NCBI GenBank assembly: GCA_934215995.1
Contig: CAKQBC010000043.1
Coordinates: 1-11,765, forward strand
Direction of reading: 5' to 3'
DNA: 11,765 nucleotides
Source: an uncultured Bacillus sp.
GTDB taxonomy: Bacteria > Bacillota > Bacilli > Bacillales > DSM-1321
Below are positions 5,020-11,765 of this stretch, piece by piece; within the stretch, counting starts at the first letter, position 1; each line of letters begins with the position of its first letter. Under the pieces are notes generated by a model, which made no database searches, was not told the origin of the DNA, and saw only the letters and a list, made by a program, of their open reading frames with translations. The position numbers and the translations under genes are program-made.

Positions 5020-6750
5020 TTGAGAAAACTATTGCGTTATCTGAAGCCTTTTAAAGTGACGATTGCCACCACGGTGGCCCTTGTATTCATTCAATCATTG
5101 ACTGAGCTCTATTTGCCTACATTAATGTCAGATATCATCGACCAGGGAGTCGTCTCGAAAGATATCCCGTACATCTGGAAAGTGGGGGGGCTGATGCTGC
5201 TTGTGACTGGCGCCGGTACGATTGCTTCCATATCAGCCAGTTATTTTGCCGCGAAGGTTTCTATGCAGTATGGAAGGGACCTTCGTTTCCGCGTTTTTAG
5301 CCGGGTTGAAGAATATTCCTTAGCGGAATTGAACCAGGTGGGGACAGCTTCCCTTATTACGAGAACAACGAATGACGTGACACAGGTGCAGACCGTGTTG
5401 AACGTCATGCTGCGCATGATGGCGCAGGCACCCCTAATGGCGATAGGCGGAATCATAATGGCAAGCTCTAAAGATGCGAACTTATCGCTGGTAGTGATAG
5501 GGGCCATTCCCTTTTTGTTTCTCGTCATATTCATCATCATCAAAAAAGGCATTCCTCTGTTCAAGACTGTACAGATCAAGCTTGATAATGTGAATCGGGT
5601 CCTGAGGGAAAACTTGACCGGGGTCCGCGTTGTCCGCTCTTTCAATCGCCTTGACTACGAAAAGGAGCGTTTCAATGACGCCAATAGAGAACTAACGGAT
5701 ACTACGATTAAAGTAAATAAAATCATGGCGTTCATGATGCCTTCCATGATGCTCGTCATGAACCTTACGCAGATTGCTATTGTTTGGTTTGGGGGCCTGC
5801 GCATCAACACCGGCGCCATGCAAGTCGGAGATCTGATGGCTTTTATCCAATATGCCATGCAGATTATGTTTTCGATGGTGATTTTATCTATGATGTTTGT
5901 CCTGATCCCGAGGGCATCTGCATCGGCTGCGCGGATCAATGAAGTGCTCGAAATCCAAGCGGGGATTACAGGCCATAAAGCGGACGTGCCTGCACATGCC
6001 AATAAAAAGGGATATATAGAGTTTGACCATGTCACGTTCAGTTATCCGGGTGCTGAAAGGCCAGCCCTCAGCAATATAACCTTCCGTGCCAATCCGGGCG
6101 AAGTCACGGCAATCATCGGAGGAACCGGTTCAGGGAAGTCAACTTTAATCAAGCTGATTCCCCGTTTCTATGATATAGATTCAGGCAGCCTGAAGGTGGA
6201 GGGGGTAGAGGTGAAGGACATACCCCTTGAAGAGCTACGGAATAAAATTGGCCTTGTGCCGCAAAAGGCGGTTCTTTTCACAGGTACGATCGCAGATAAT
6301 ATCCGCTTCGGAAAAGAGGATGCAACACAGGATGAAATAAAGCATGCAGCGGAAGTGGCTCAGGCTGCCGATTTCATAGCATCCATGAAAGAAGGTTATG
6401 ATTCCCCGATTTCACAGGGAGGAACAAATGTATCAGGCGGGCAGAAGCAGCGTTTATCGATTGCCCGTGCACTGGTCAGAAGGCCGGACATATATTTGTT
6501 TGATGACAGCTTTTCCGCCCTTGATGTGAAAACCGATGCCAAACTTCGTGCGGCATTGCGCGAGGAAACGACCGAAGCGACCGTTTTTATTGTTGCACAG
6601 CGTGTGTCGAGCATTATGGATGCCGATCGGATTATTGTACTGGATAACGGGGAAATGGCCGGCATCGGCACCCATAAGGAACTGCTGGAAACATGTGCTG
6701 TTTATAAAGAAATTGTATCTTCCCAGTTGTCAGAGGAGGAAATCGCATGA
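5020..6750 (+). CDS. Heterodimeric ABC exporter, half-transporter with the degenerate ATP site
   Basis: This 576-residue half-transporter has an N-terminal six-helix exporter domain (about residues 10-300) and a C-terminal ATPase domain (about 330-570). Walker A is GGTGSGKST (367-375), the Q-loop Gln is 415, and the signature is VSGGQ (471-475). Walker B reads YLFDD (492-496), with Asp496 where active ATPases have the catalytic Glu, and the switch His is replaced by Gln527 (VAQRVSS). These changes mark the non-catalytic member of type IV heterodimeric exporters such as TM287/288 and BmrC/BmrD. The substrate is not predictable; drugs, lipids or peptides are all possible. The start is TTG at 5020, with GAAAGGGG ten bases upstream. 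The stop overlaps the next start as ATGA, so the two subunits are translationally coupled. Size and sequence resemble YfiB of B. subtilis, from memory only. Confidence 0.92.
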   Translation: MRKLLRYLKPFKVTIATTVALVFIQSLTELYLPTLMSDIIDQGVVSKDIPYIWKVGGLMLLVTGAGTIASISASYFAAKVSMQYGRDLRFRVFSRVEEYSLAELNQVGTASLITRTTNDVTQVQTVLNVMLRMMAQAPLMAIGGIIMASSKDANLSLVVIGAIPFLFLVIFIIIKKGIPLFKTVQIKLDNVNRVLRENLTGVRVVRSFNRLDYEKERFNDANRELTDTTIKVNKIMAFMMPSMMLVMNLTQIAIVWFGGLRINTGAMQVGDLMAFIQYAMQIMFSMVILSMMFVLIPRASASAARINEVLEIQAGITGHKADVPAHANKKGYIEFDHVTFSYPGAERPALSNITFRANPGEVTAIIGGTGSGKSTLIKLIPRFYDIDSGSLKVEGVEVKDIPLEELRNKIGLVPQKAVLFTGTIADNIRFGKEDATQDEIKHAAEVAQAADFIASMKEGYDSPISQGGTNVSGGQKQRLSIARALVRRPDIYLFDDSFSALDVKTDAKLRAALREETTEATVFIVAQRVSSIMDADRIIVLDNGEMAGIGTHKELLETCAVYKEIVSSQLSEEEIA

Positions 6751-8621
6751 GCCATCCAAGCAATCATGGAAAAAGGGGCGGCGGTCCCGGAATGGGTCCG
6801 GGAGCGGCGGCGATGCCTGTCCAGAAAGCGAAAGACTTTAAGGGGACGCTGAAACGCCTTGCTGCCTATCTGTCACGTTATAAGATGAGGCTTCTGATTG
6901 TGTTCTTCTCAGCCATTCTCGGCACAATCTTCACGATTGCCGGGCCGAAAATCCTCGGCAAGGCAACAACGAAAATATTTGAGGGCGTCATGGCGAAACA
7001 GGCAGGCATACCGGGGGCAGCCATTGATTTCGATTATATCTTCAAGATACTGGCCCTGCTCGTATGCTTGTACGTATTGAGCGCCCTGTTCACTCTTCTT
7101 CAGCAGTATGTTATGGCTTCGGTGGCCCAGAGAACCGTATTTACGCTGCGGAAACAAGCAGAGGACAAAATCGGAAAGCTGCCGATGAAGTATTTCGATG
7201 GGACAAGTACAGGGGAGACATTAAGCCGTGTGGTGAATGATGTCGACAACATCAGTACGACACTTCAGCAAAGCTTGACACAACTAATCACGGCAATTGT
7301 TACACTGGTTGGCGTGACTGTCATGATGCTGACGATCAGCCCGGTCATGACCTTGATTCTCCTTTTGACATTGCCTGTGAGTGCCATTGTGACGGTGTTG
7401 GTTGCAAAGCGGTCCCAAGTCTATTTCGGAGGGCAACAGGAATCGCTTGGCGTCTTAAGCGCCCATGTTGAGGAGACCTATACTGGGCATGAAGTCGTCA
7501 AAGCTTTCGGGAAGGAGCAAAAAGTATCGGATGAATTCACGGGAATCAATGAAAAGCTTTACCAGTCAGCATGGCGCGCCCAATTCATCTCCGGGGTCAT
7601 CATGCCGCTGATGAATTTTGTCAACAATATCGGCTATGTGCTGATTTGCGTGGTGGGCGGAATCCTGGTCACGAACGGCCGGATTAATGTTGGGGATATC
7701 CAGGCATTCATTCAGTATGCACGCCAGTTCTCGCAGCCGATCACCCAAACGGCCAATATTGCGAACATCATACAGTCGACGGTCGCTTCCGCTGAGCGTG
7801 TATTTGAACTGCTTGATGAGGAAGAGGAGGTGCCGGAGACGAATGCACCGAAAAGACTGGAAAATCCTCAAGGGAATGTAAAGTTTGAAAAAGTATCGTT
7901 CGGCTATAAACAAGGCCAGCTTCTTATAAAAGATATGAATATTGATGTGAAGTCTGGACAAAAGGTGGCCATTGTAGGGCCGACAGGAGCAGGGAAAACA
8001 ACCTTGATCAATCTATTGATGCGCTTCTATGAAGTGAAGGGCGGCCGAATTCTGATTGACGGTGTGGATATAACCGATATGGAGAGGGGAGAACTGCGGA
8101 AATTATTCGGAATGGTGCTTCAGGACACATGGTTATTCAATGGCACTATCAAAGATAATATCGGATACGGGAAAGAAGGAGCCACTGAGCAGGAAATTAT
8201 TGATGCATCAAAAGCAGCCCATGCTGACCATTTCATCCGGACATTGCCGGAAGGGTATAGCACGATATTGAACGAGGAAGGTACAAACATATCTCAAGGG
8301 CAGAAGCAGCTGCTTACAATCGCAAGGGCCATCCTGTCAAATCCTTCAATACTGATTCTCGATGAGGCCACAAGCAGTGTGGATACGCGGACGGAAATCT
8401 TTATACAAAAAGCGATGAAAACACTGATGACGGGGCGGACAAGCTTTGTCATTGCCCACCGCCTGTCGACAATTAAAGATGCCGATCTGATCCTGGTAAT
8501 GAATAAAGGGACCGTCATCGAGCAGGGGACACATGAGGGGCTTTTGGCAGAGGGAGGCTTCTATGCAGATTTATATTACAGCCAGTTCCAAAACGGATCT
8601 GCGGAGGGCCATGCAGGATAA
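6747..8621 (+). CDS. Heterodimeric ABC exporter, half-transporter with the catalytic Walker B
   Basis: This 624-residue partner begins with a Gly/Pro-rich, positively charged tail (GKRGGGPGMGPGAAAM, residues 8-23), common in second subunits of these exporters, followed by a six-helix membrane domain (about 40-340) and an ATPase domain (about 375-615). Walker A is GPTGAGKTT (411-419), the Q-loop Gln is 459, Walker B is ILILDE (535-540) with catalytic Glu540, and the switch His is 571 (IAHRLST). Its signature is ISQGQ (515-519) instead of LSGGQ. In the head-to-tail dimer this defective signature faces the defective Walker B of the partner, so one composite site is degenerate and the other intact. 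A GGAGGAAA site precedes the ATG, which overlaps the previous gene by four bases. No clear terminator follows within the 49 bases before the convergent gene. Confidence 0.93.
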   Translation: MSHPSNHGKRGGGPGMGPGAAAMPVQKAKDFKGTLKRLAAYLSRYKMRLLIVFFSAILGTIFTIAGPKILGKATTKIFEGVMAKQAGIPGAAIDFDYIFKILALLVCLYVLSALFTLLQQYVMASVAQRTVFTLRKQAEDKIGKLPMKYFDGTSTGETLSRVVNDVDNISTTLQQSLTQLITAIVTLVGVTVMMLTISPVMTLILLLTLPVSAIVTVLVAKRSQVYFGGQQESLGVLSAHVEETYTGHEVVKAFGKEQKVSDEFTGINEKLYQSAWRAQFISGVIMPLMNFVNNIGYVLICVVGGILVTNGRINVGDIQAFIQYARQFSQPITQTANIANIIQSTVASAERVFELLDEEEEVPETNAPKRLENPQGNVKFEKVSFGYKQGQLLIKDMNIDVKSGQKVAIVGPTGAGKTTLINLLMRFYEVKGGRILIDGVDITDMERGELRKLFGMVLQDTWLFNGTIKDNIGYGKEGATEQEIIDASKAAHADHFIRTLPEGYSTILNEEGTNISQGQKQLLTIARAILSNPSILILDEATSSVDTRTEIFIQKAMKTLMTGRTSFVIAHRLSTIKDADLILVMNKGTVIEQGTHEGLLAEGGFYADLYYSQFQNGSAEGHAG

Positions 8622-8670
8622 TGCCTTACTTGGATAGGCGGAAAACATAGCCGGACTGCACTGTATTCAG

Positions 8671-9420
8671 TTAATAATATGGGGACGGCAGCCGTTTTCT
8701 GCTTGCATATCCAAAGGAGTCCTGTGAAACGGAATTCTTCTGTATTGCTTCTTCATATGACAGGGATTGACCGATGGCAGCGATGACAGCCCCCACAACT
8801 TGTACCCAGTTGCCGAGCACGTTCAAGTTTGTGGTCACGGCAGTAGCTTGGGCATTATTCCGTAATTGCTGGACTTCGCCGGAAACCTCAATAAATAATC
8901 CTGACAGTTCGGTTGCATTACCGTAAAAACTGTAGATATTCGGCAGGGTGGGAGGTTGTTCCAAAGAATATAATGTTGACAGACCAACTCCAACTATCTG
9001 AATCAGGTTTCCTTGGATGGTGAGAATTAGTTGCTCTGTTTGATTCTGGATATTGAGAATAGTGACCGCAGCTTCCTCGGTTAGACCGATAGCATCAATT
9101 ACATTGCCTGCTTTATTAAGGTTCCATGTTTCTTCTGTATCGGCAACCACTGCCGTCGATACAGCCTGAATGGTATTTCCCACTGTGTTCAGGTTGTTTG
9201 CGATTTGCGTGTTCAAAGATGGGTTGCTGCCGACGGCAGAAACAAAAGTACCGAAAGCCTCTACCCAGGTTGCATAGGTGGCAATCCGTTCATTCTCAAT
9301 CGATTGAGGGGAGGATTCGTCCTGCTGGCTGCTGTTTTGGTTTTCGTTTTCTGGCTGCAAGTGATCAGGCACATTATCGGTTTTTCGGGAAATGGCCAAT
9401 TTGTTCACCTCAGTCGTCAA
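8671..9420 (-). CDS. Repetitive G-N-x-(I/V) unit protein, DUF6944-like, function unknown
   Basis: This 249-residue protein has no signal peptide. A polar, low-complexity N-terminus rich in Asn, Gln, Glu and Ser (about residues 15-45) is followed by recurring units: ATWVEAFGTFVSAVG (50-64), NLNTVGNTIQAVS (76-88), NLNKAGNVIDAIG (100-112), TIQGNLIQIVGVG (134-146) and NLNVLGNWVQVVGAVIAAIG (198-217). Each has a Gly-Asn (or Gly-Thr) turn followed by an amphipathic run ending in a small or Gly-rich step. The C-terminus is basic and aromatic (SRKRLPSPYY). I associate this pattern with bacillar repetitive proteins named DUF6944, from memory. The role is unknown; membrane-associated or self-assembling behaviour is only a guess. 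The start is TTG at 9420, with AAAAGGA six bases upstream. TATACT (9444-9439) is a possible -10 box. Confidence 0.75.
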   Translation of the reverse strand: MTTEVNKLAISRKTDNVPDHLQPENENQNSSQQDESSPQSIENERIATYATWVEAFGTFVSAVGSNPSLNTQIANNLNTVGNTIQAVSTAVVADTEETWNLNKAGNVIDAIGLTEEAAVTILNIQNQTEQLILTIQGNLIQIVGVGLSTLYSLEQPPTLPNIYSFYGNATELSGLFIEVSGEVQQLRNNAQATAVTTNLNVLGNWVQVVGAVIAAIGQSLSYEEAIQKNSVSQDSFGYASRKRLPSPYY

Positions 9421-9713
9421 AAGGAATCCTTTTATAGTATATACGCATCTGCCTGTACTGGTTAACCCAAGCAGGGTTATATTTTCAATGGCTAACTGGG
9501 TCTTTCATCCACTGGTGCCATGATATTCATCTTTATTATTCTAAAGCCAATCTTTATAGTAAGGATTAAAGACGTTTTTTTGAATAATAAATACCTTGCA
9601 AAAATCCTCTGCTTTATGGGAAATATTAACGGGTAATCTTATTTTTCAAAAAGCAAAAAGTAAATGTAATAAAAGCTATTACCGTTTTCAGGTACATCCT
9701 TGGAGGGCGACAC
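9421..9713. other. Divergent intergenic region between the repetitive protein gene and gapN
   Basis: It must hold the promoters of both neighbours. On the minus strand TATACT (9444-9439) is a possible -10 box. On the plus strand TTTTCA and TAATAA, near 9645 and 9668, are 18 bases apart and are only weak matches. A CcpA-like site lies at 9677-9690. A 5-bp inverted repeat, AACCC / GGGTT (9463-9477), has no T-tract. No ORF or structured RNA is recognisable. Confidence 0.4.
9677..9690. promoter_or_regulatory. Weak CcpA (cre) site candidate upstream of gapN
   Basis: Read on the minus strand, TGAAAACGGTAATA matches the core cre pattern TGNAANCGNWNNCA except for T in place of the penultimate C. It lies 24 bases before the gapN start, a roadblock position. 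The flanking bases do not fit the extended consensus, so this is a suggestion only. Confidence 0.2.
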
Positions 9714-11150
9714 ATGAACAAGACATATGAATTTTATTTGGATGGAGCTTGGAGGACAAGTTCCACGAAAGAAACGATCGGAATTTCCTCTCCATACTTA
9801 CGGAAAGAAATCGGCCGGGTCCAGGCTATGTCAAAGGCTGAAATTGACGAAGCCATTACATCAGCAAAACAGGCGCAAAAGGAATGGGCCAATCTGACTG
9901 TAAGGGAACGCGGCGAATACTTATATAAATGGATCGACAATTTGCTCGATGCCAAGAAAGATATTGCCGAAACAATCATGAAGGAAGTGGGCAAAGCCTA
10001 TAATGACTCCATTAAAGAGGTGGAGCGCACAGCCGATTTTATCCGCTACACGATTGAAGAAGCTTACCATATGCATGGAGAAAGCATTATGGGAGAAAAT
10101 TTTGTCGGGGGAACACGTTCCAAGATCGCAACGGTCCATCGTGTACCGTTAGGCGTTGTTCTGGCAATTTCACCGTTCAATTACCCGGTCAACCTGTCTG
10201 CAGCTAAAATTGCCCCTGCTCTTGTCAGCGGGAATACAGTCGTGTTTAAGCCGGCTACGCAAGGCGCTTTGAGCGGAATTAAAATGATCGAAGCTTTACA
10301 TAAGACAGGATTGCCTAAAGGTGTAATCAATCTGGTAACGGGGCGCGGTTCAGTCATCGGCGACCATTTGGTGGAACATCCTGATATCAACATGATTTCA
10401 TTCACGGGCGGTACAAGGAATGGCCTTCACATCGCTTCAAAAACGAAGATGATCCCATTAGTAATGGAGCTTGGAGGCAAAGATCCGGCGATTGTACGGG
10501 AAGATGCCGATCTGGCTTATACAGCTAAACAAATTGTGTCTGGTGCATTCTCCTATTCCGGACAAAGATGCACGGCAATCAAACGTGTCCTTGTCCATGA
10601 AGCGGTAGCGGACCAGTTGGTGGATCTGTTGAAACAAGAGGTGGAGCAACTCACTGTAGGATCGCCGAAACACAATAATATCATTGTTCCGCTGATTGAT
10701 GACGGATCTGCTGATTATGTGCATGGTTTGATTATTGATGCAGTCGAAAAAGGGGCAACAGTCGTTACAGGCAATAAACGCGAGGATAATTTAATATATC
10801 CGACTCTGCTTGACCATGTTACCCCTGAAATGGAAGTGGCGTGGCAAGAACCATTCGGGCCTGTTCTGCCGGTCATCCGGGTCACTTCGGATGATGAAGC
10901 GATCCGCCTGGCAAATGAGTCTGAATTCGGCTTGCAGGCCAGCATCTTCACGAGCAATATCAACCAAGCGTTTCTGATGGCCCCAAAAATTGATACTGGA
11001 TCTGTTCAAATCAATGGGCGTACGGAACGCGGGCCGGACCATTTCCCATTCATCGGAGTGAAAGGTTCAGGTACAGGCACGCAAGGCATCAGAAAAAGCA
11101 TCGAATCCATGACACGTGAAAAAGTAACTGTTCTAAATATCCATCTATAA
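9714..11150 (+). CDS. gapN: NADP-dependent non-phosphorylating glyceraldehyde-3-phosphate dehydrogenase
   Basis: This 478-residue enzyme belongs to the aldehyde dehydrogenase superfamily (class 9). It oxidises glyceraldehyde 3-phosphate straight to 3-phosphoglycerate with NADP+, bypassing phosphoglycerate kinase: NADPH is gained and one ATP is forgone. Catalytic features are in place: Asn156 in SPFNYPVN, Lys179 in FKP for the cofactor, Glu252 in MELGGKD, Cys286 in SGQRCTA, and Glu379 in QEPFGP. SPFNYPVNL, YSGQRCTA(I/V)KRVLV, PLIDxxSADYV and the Arg-Gly of the TERGPDHFPF segment are close to what I recall of Streptococcus mutans GapN and separate it from general aldehyde dehydrogenases; Tyr157 and Arg285 are among the expected phosphate-binding residues. 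GGAGG stands eight bases before ATG. It is a single-gene unit, ended by the bidirectional terminator. Confidence 0.94.
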   Translation: MNKTYEFYLDGAWRTSSTKETIGISSPYLRKEIGRVQAMSKAEIDEAITSAKQAQKEWANLTVRERGEYLYKWIDNLLDAKKDIAETIMKEVGKAYNDSIKEVERTADFIRYTIEEAYHMHGESIMGENFVGGTRSKIATVHRVPLGVVLAISPFNYPVNLSAAKIAPALVSGNTVVFKPATQGALSGIKMIEALHKTGLPKGVINLVTGRGSVIGDHLVEHPDINMISFTGGTRNGLHIASKTKMIPLVMELGGKDPAIVREDADLAYTAKQIVSGAFSYSGQRCTAIKRVLVHEAVADQLVDLLKQEVEQLTVGSPKHNNIIVPLIDDGSADYVHGLIIDAVEKGATVVTGNKREDNLIYPTLLDHVTPEMEVAWQEPFGPVLPVIRVTSDDEAIRLANESEFGLQASIFTSNINQAFLMAPKIDTGSVQINGRTERGPDHFPFIGVKGSGTGTQGIRKSIESMTREKVTVLNIHL

Positions 11151-11195
11151 TATGAAAAAGGTGATTCCTTATAAAAGGAATCACCTTTTTCATAT
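11150..11195. terminator. Bidirectional intrinsic terminator shared by gapN and the NlpC/P60 gene
   Basis: A perfect 21-bp stem (11150-11170 with 11175-11195) encloses the four-base loop ATAA. The stem contains AAAAAGG near its left base and CCTTTTT near its right base, so transcripts from either strand end in a GC-containing stem core followed by a T-run. It begins on the last base of the gapN stop codon and ends one base before the stop codon of the convergent gene (11199-11197). Confidence 0.93.
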
Positions 11196-11196
11196 A

Positions 11197-11765
11197 TCAA
11201 AGTACGCGAACTACCTTTGCAATGCGGGAAACCCAATAAGAACTATAAATATTGGCGTAAGAAACCCCCTTCGAGGAGGAAGCATGGATCATTTGCCCAT
11301 TGCCTGCATGAATGCCGACGTGATTGATGACGCCATCGAAATCTGTATCAAAGAAAACAAGATCTCCGGCAGCAATACTATTTAAGGAAATGGTTTTCCC
11401 TGAATTTGCTTGTGCGACAGATGTACGCGGCAGGTTGATTCCTGCTTGTCTATAAACAGTATAAGTCAGGGAAGAACAGTCGAATTCTGTAGTGCTTGAT
11501 GTACTCGCTCCATATTTATAGCTGGCTCCCAAATATTTCTGTGCTGTTGCCACAATATTTGCCGAAGTGGCTGAAACAGTACCGCTGCCAGGCTTAGTCA
11601 CAGTAGAACTGGATGAACTGCCGCTGCTAGGCTTAGTCACAGTAGAACTGGACGAACTGCCGCTGCTAGGCTTAGTCACAGTAGAACTGGATGAACTGCC
11701 GCTGCTAGGCTTAGTCACAGTAGAACTGGATGAACTGCCGCTGCTAGGCTTAGTGACAGTGGAAC
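11197..11765 (-). CDS. NlpC/P60-family peptidoglycan endopeptidase, C-terminal part (5' end beyond the window)
   Basis: The frame stays open to the right edge, so the N-terminus (probably a signal peptide and wall-binding domains such as LysM or SH3) is missing; the GTG at 11718 lies inside the repeat and is not a start. The visible part is a linker of TVTKPSSGSSSSS units followed by an NlpC/P60 domain of about 120 residues. Catalytic Cys lies in EFDCSSLTYTV (codon 11478-11476), the first His in INHVGIHAG (11322-11320) and the second in MIHASS (11286-11284). Related secreted hydrolases (LytE, LytF, CwlS) cut the D-Glu-meso-diaminopimelate bond of wall peptides in cell separation and growth. 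Which paralogue this is cannot be told without the N-terminus. It converges on gapN. Confidence 0.9.
   Translation of the reverse strand, partial: STVTKPSSGSSSSSTVTKPSSGSSSSSTVTKPSSGSSSSSTVTKPSSGSSSSSTVTKPGSGTVSATSANIVATAQKYLGASYKYGASTSSTTEFDCSSLTYTVYRQAGINLPRTSVAQANSGKTISLNSIAAGDLVFFDTDFDGVINHVGIHAGNGQMIHASSSKGVSYANIYSSYWVSRIAKVVRVL
11591..11765 (-). repeat. Tandem 39-bp repeats coding a Ser/Thr/Lys/Pro linker
   Basis: The unit beginning GGCTTAGTCACAG on the plus strand recurs at 11591, 11630, 11669, 11708 and 11747, exactly every 39 bases; four copies are complete and the fifth is cut by the window edge. Copies differ by only a few bases (for example GGACGAA against GGATGAA, and GTGACAGTGG in the last). 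Each encodes 13 residues, TKPSSGSSSSSTV. The array is in frame, so gain or loss of units would only change linker length. Confidence 0.93.

Noticed and set aside
5655..6035. Minus-strand ORF of 126 codons inside the first ABC gene, with hydrophobic stretches
   Set aside because: The hydrophobicity is the mirror of the membrane domain on the coding strand; no start signal or own promoter is visible.
8622..8670. Search for a terminator between the ABC operon and the convergent repetitive-protein gene
   Set aside because: Only four-base stems (for example ACTG / CAGT near 8655-8670) without a T-run are present.
9463..9477. Inverted repeat AACCC / GGGTT in front of the repetitive-protein gene
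   Set aside because: The stem is only five base pairs and has no T-tract on either strand; chance is the simplest explanation.
11152..11385. Plus-strand ORF of 77 codons after gapN
   Set aside because: It starts inside the terminator hairpin and is antisense to the catalytic domain of the NlpC/P60 gene.

Overview
The window looks like chromosomal DNA of a low-to-mid GC, Gram-positive, spore-forming-type bacterium of the Bacillaceae. This rests on strong GGAGG-type ribosome binding sites, several TTG/GTG starts, intrinsic terminators with T-tracts, and the gene pair yjlC-ndh (DUF1641 protein plus type II NADH dehydrogenase), which I know from Bacillus subtilis. No rRNA, tRNA, CRISPR array, insertion sequence or prophage gene is visible. 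Most of the window is ordinary housekeeping and accessory metabolism; I see no clearly new multi-gene system.

Layout, left to right. (1) The 3' end of a CorA-family Mg2+ channel gene (+, cut by the left edge) converges on a PAP2-type membrane phosphatase gene (-). (2) A calcineurin-like metallophosphoesterase gene (-) follows, ending in a hairpin that overlaps its stop codon; a second, look-alike hairpin lies 40 bases further on. (3) The yjlC-ndh operon (+) is preceded by a good match to the Rex redox-repressor operator overlapping a sigma-A-like -10 box, and ends in a strong terminator. (4) A stretch of almost 600 bases has no confident gene. It holds a possible frameshifted small membrane-protein gene (-), an orphan minus-strand terminator, and a short leader ORF plus a terminator-like hairpin just before the next operon. 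(5) Two translationally coupled ABC half-transporters (+) form an asymmetric heterodimeric exporter with one canonical and one degenerate ATP site. (6) A repetitive protein with recurring G-N-x-(I/V)-x-x-(V/I) units (-) follows. (7) gapN (+) encodes non-phosphorylating, NADP-dependent glyceraldehyde-3-phosphate dehydrogenase. It shares a 21-bp perfect bidirectional terminator with (8) a convergent NlpC/P60 cell-wall endopeptidase gene (-), which runs off the right edge through a tandem 39-bp repeat coding a Ser-rich linker.

How the genes fit together: ndh reoxidises NADH into the quinone pool and is probably tuned by the NADH/NAD+ ratio through Rex; gapN yields NADPH from glycolysis at the expense of ATP, so both touch redox balance, although they are separate transcription units. 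The ABC pair forms one complex. The remaining genes appear functionally independent.
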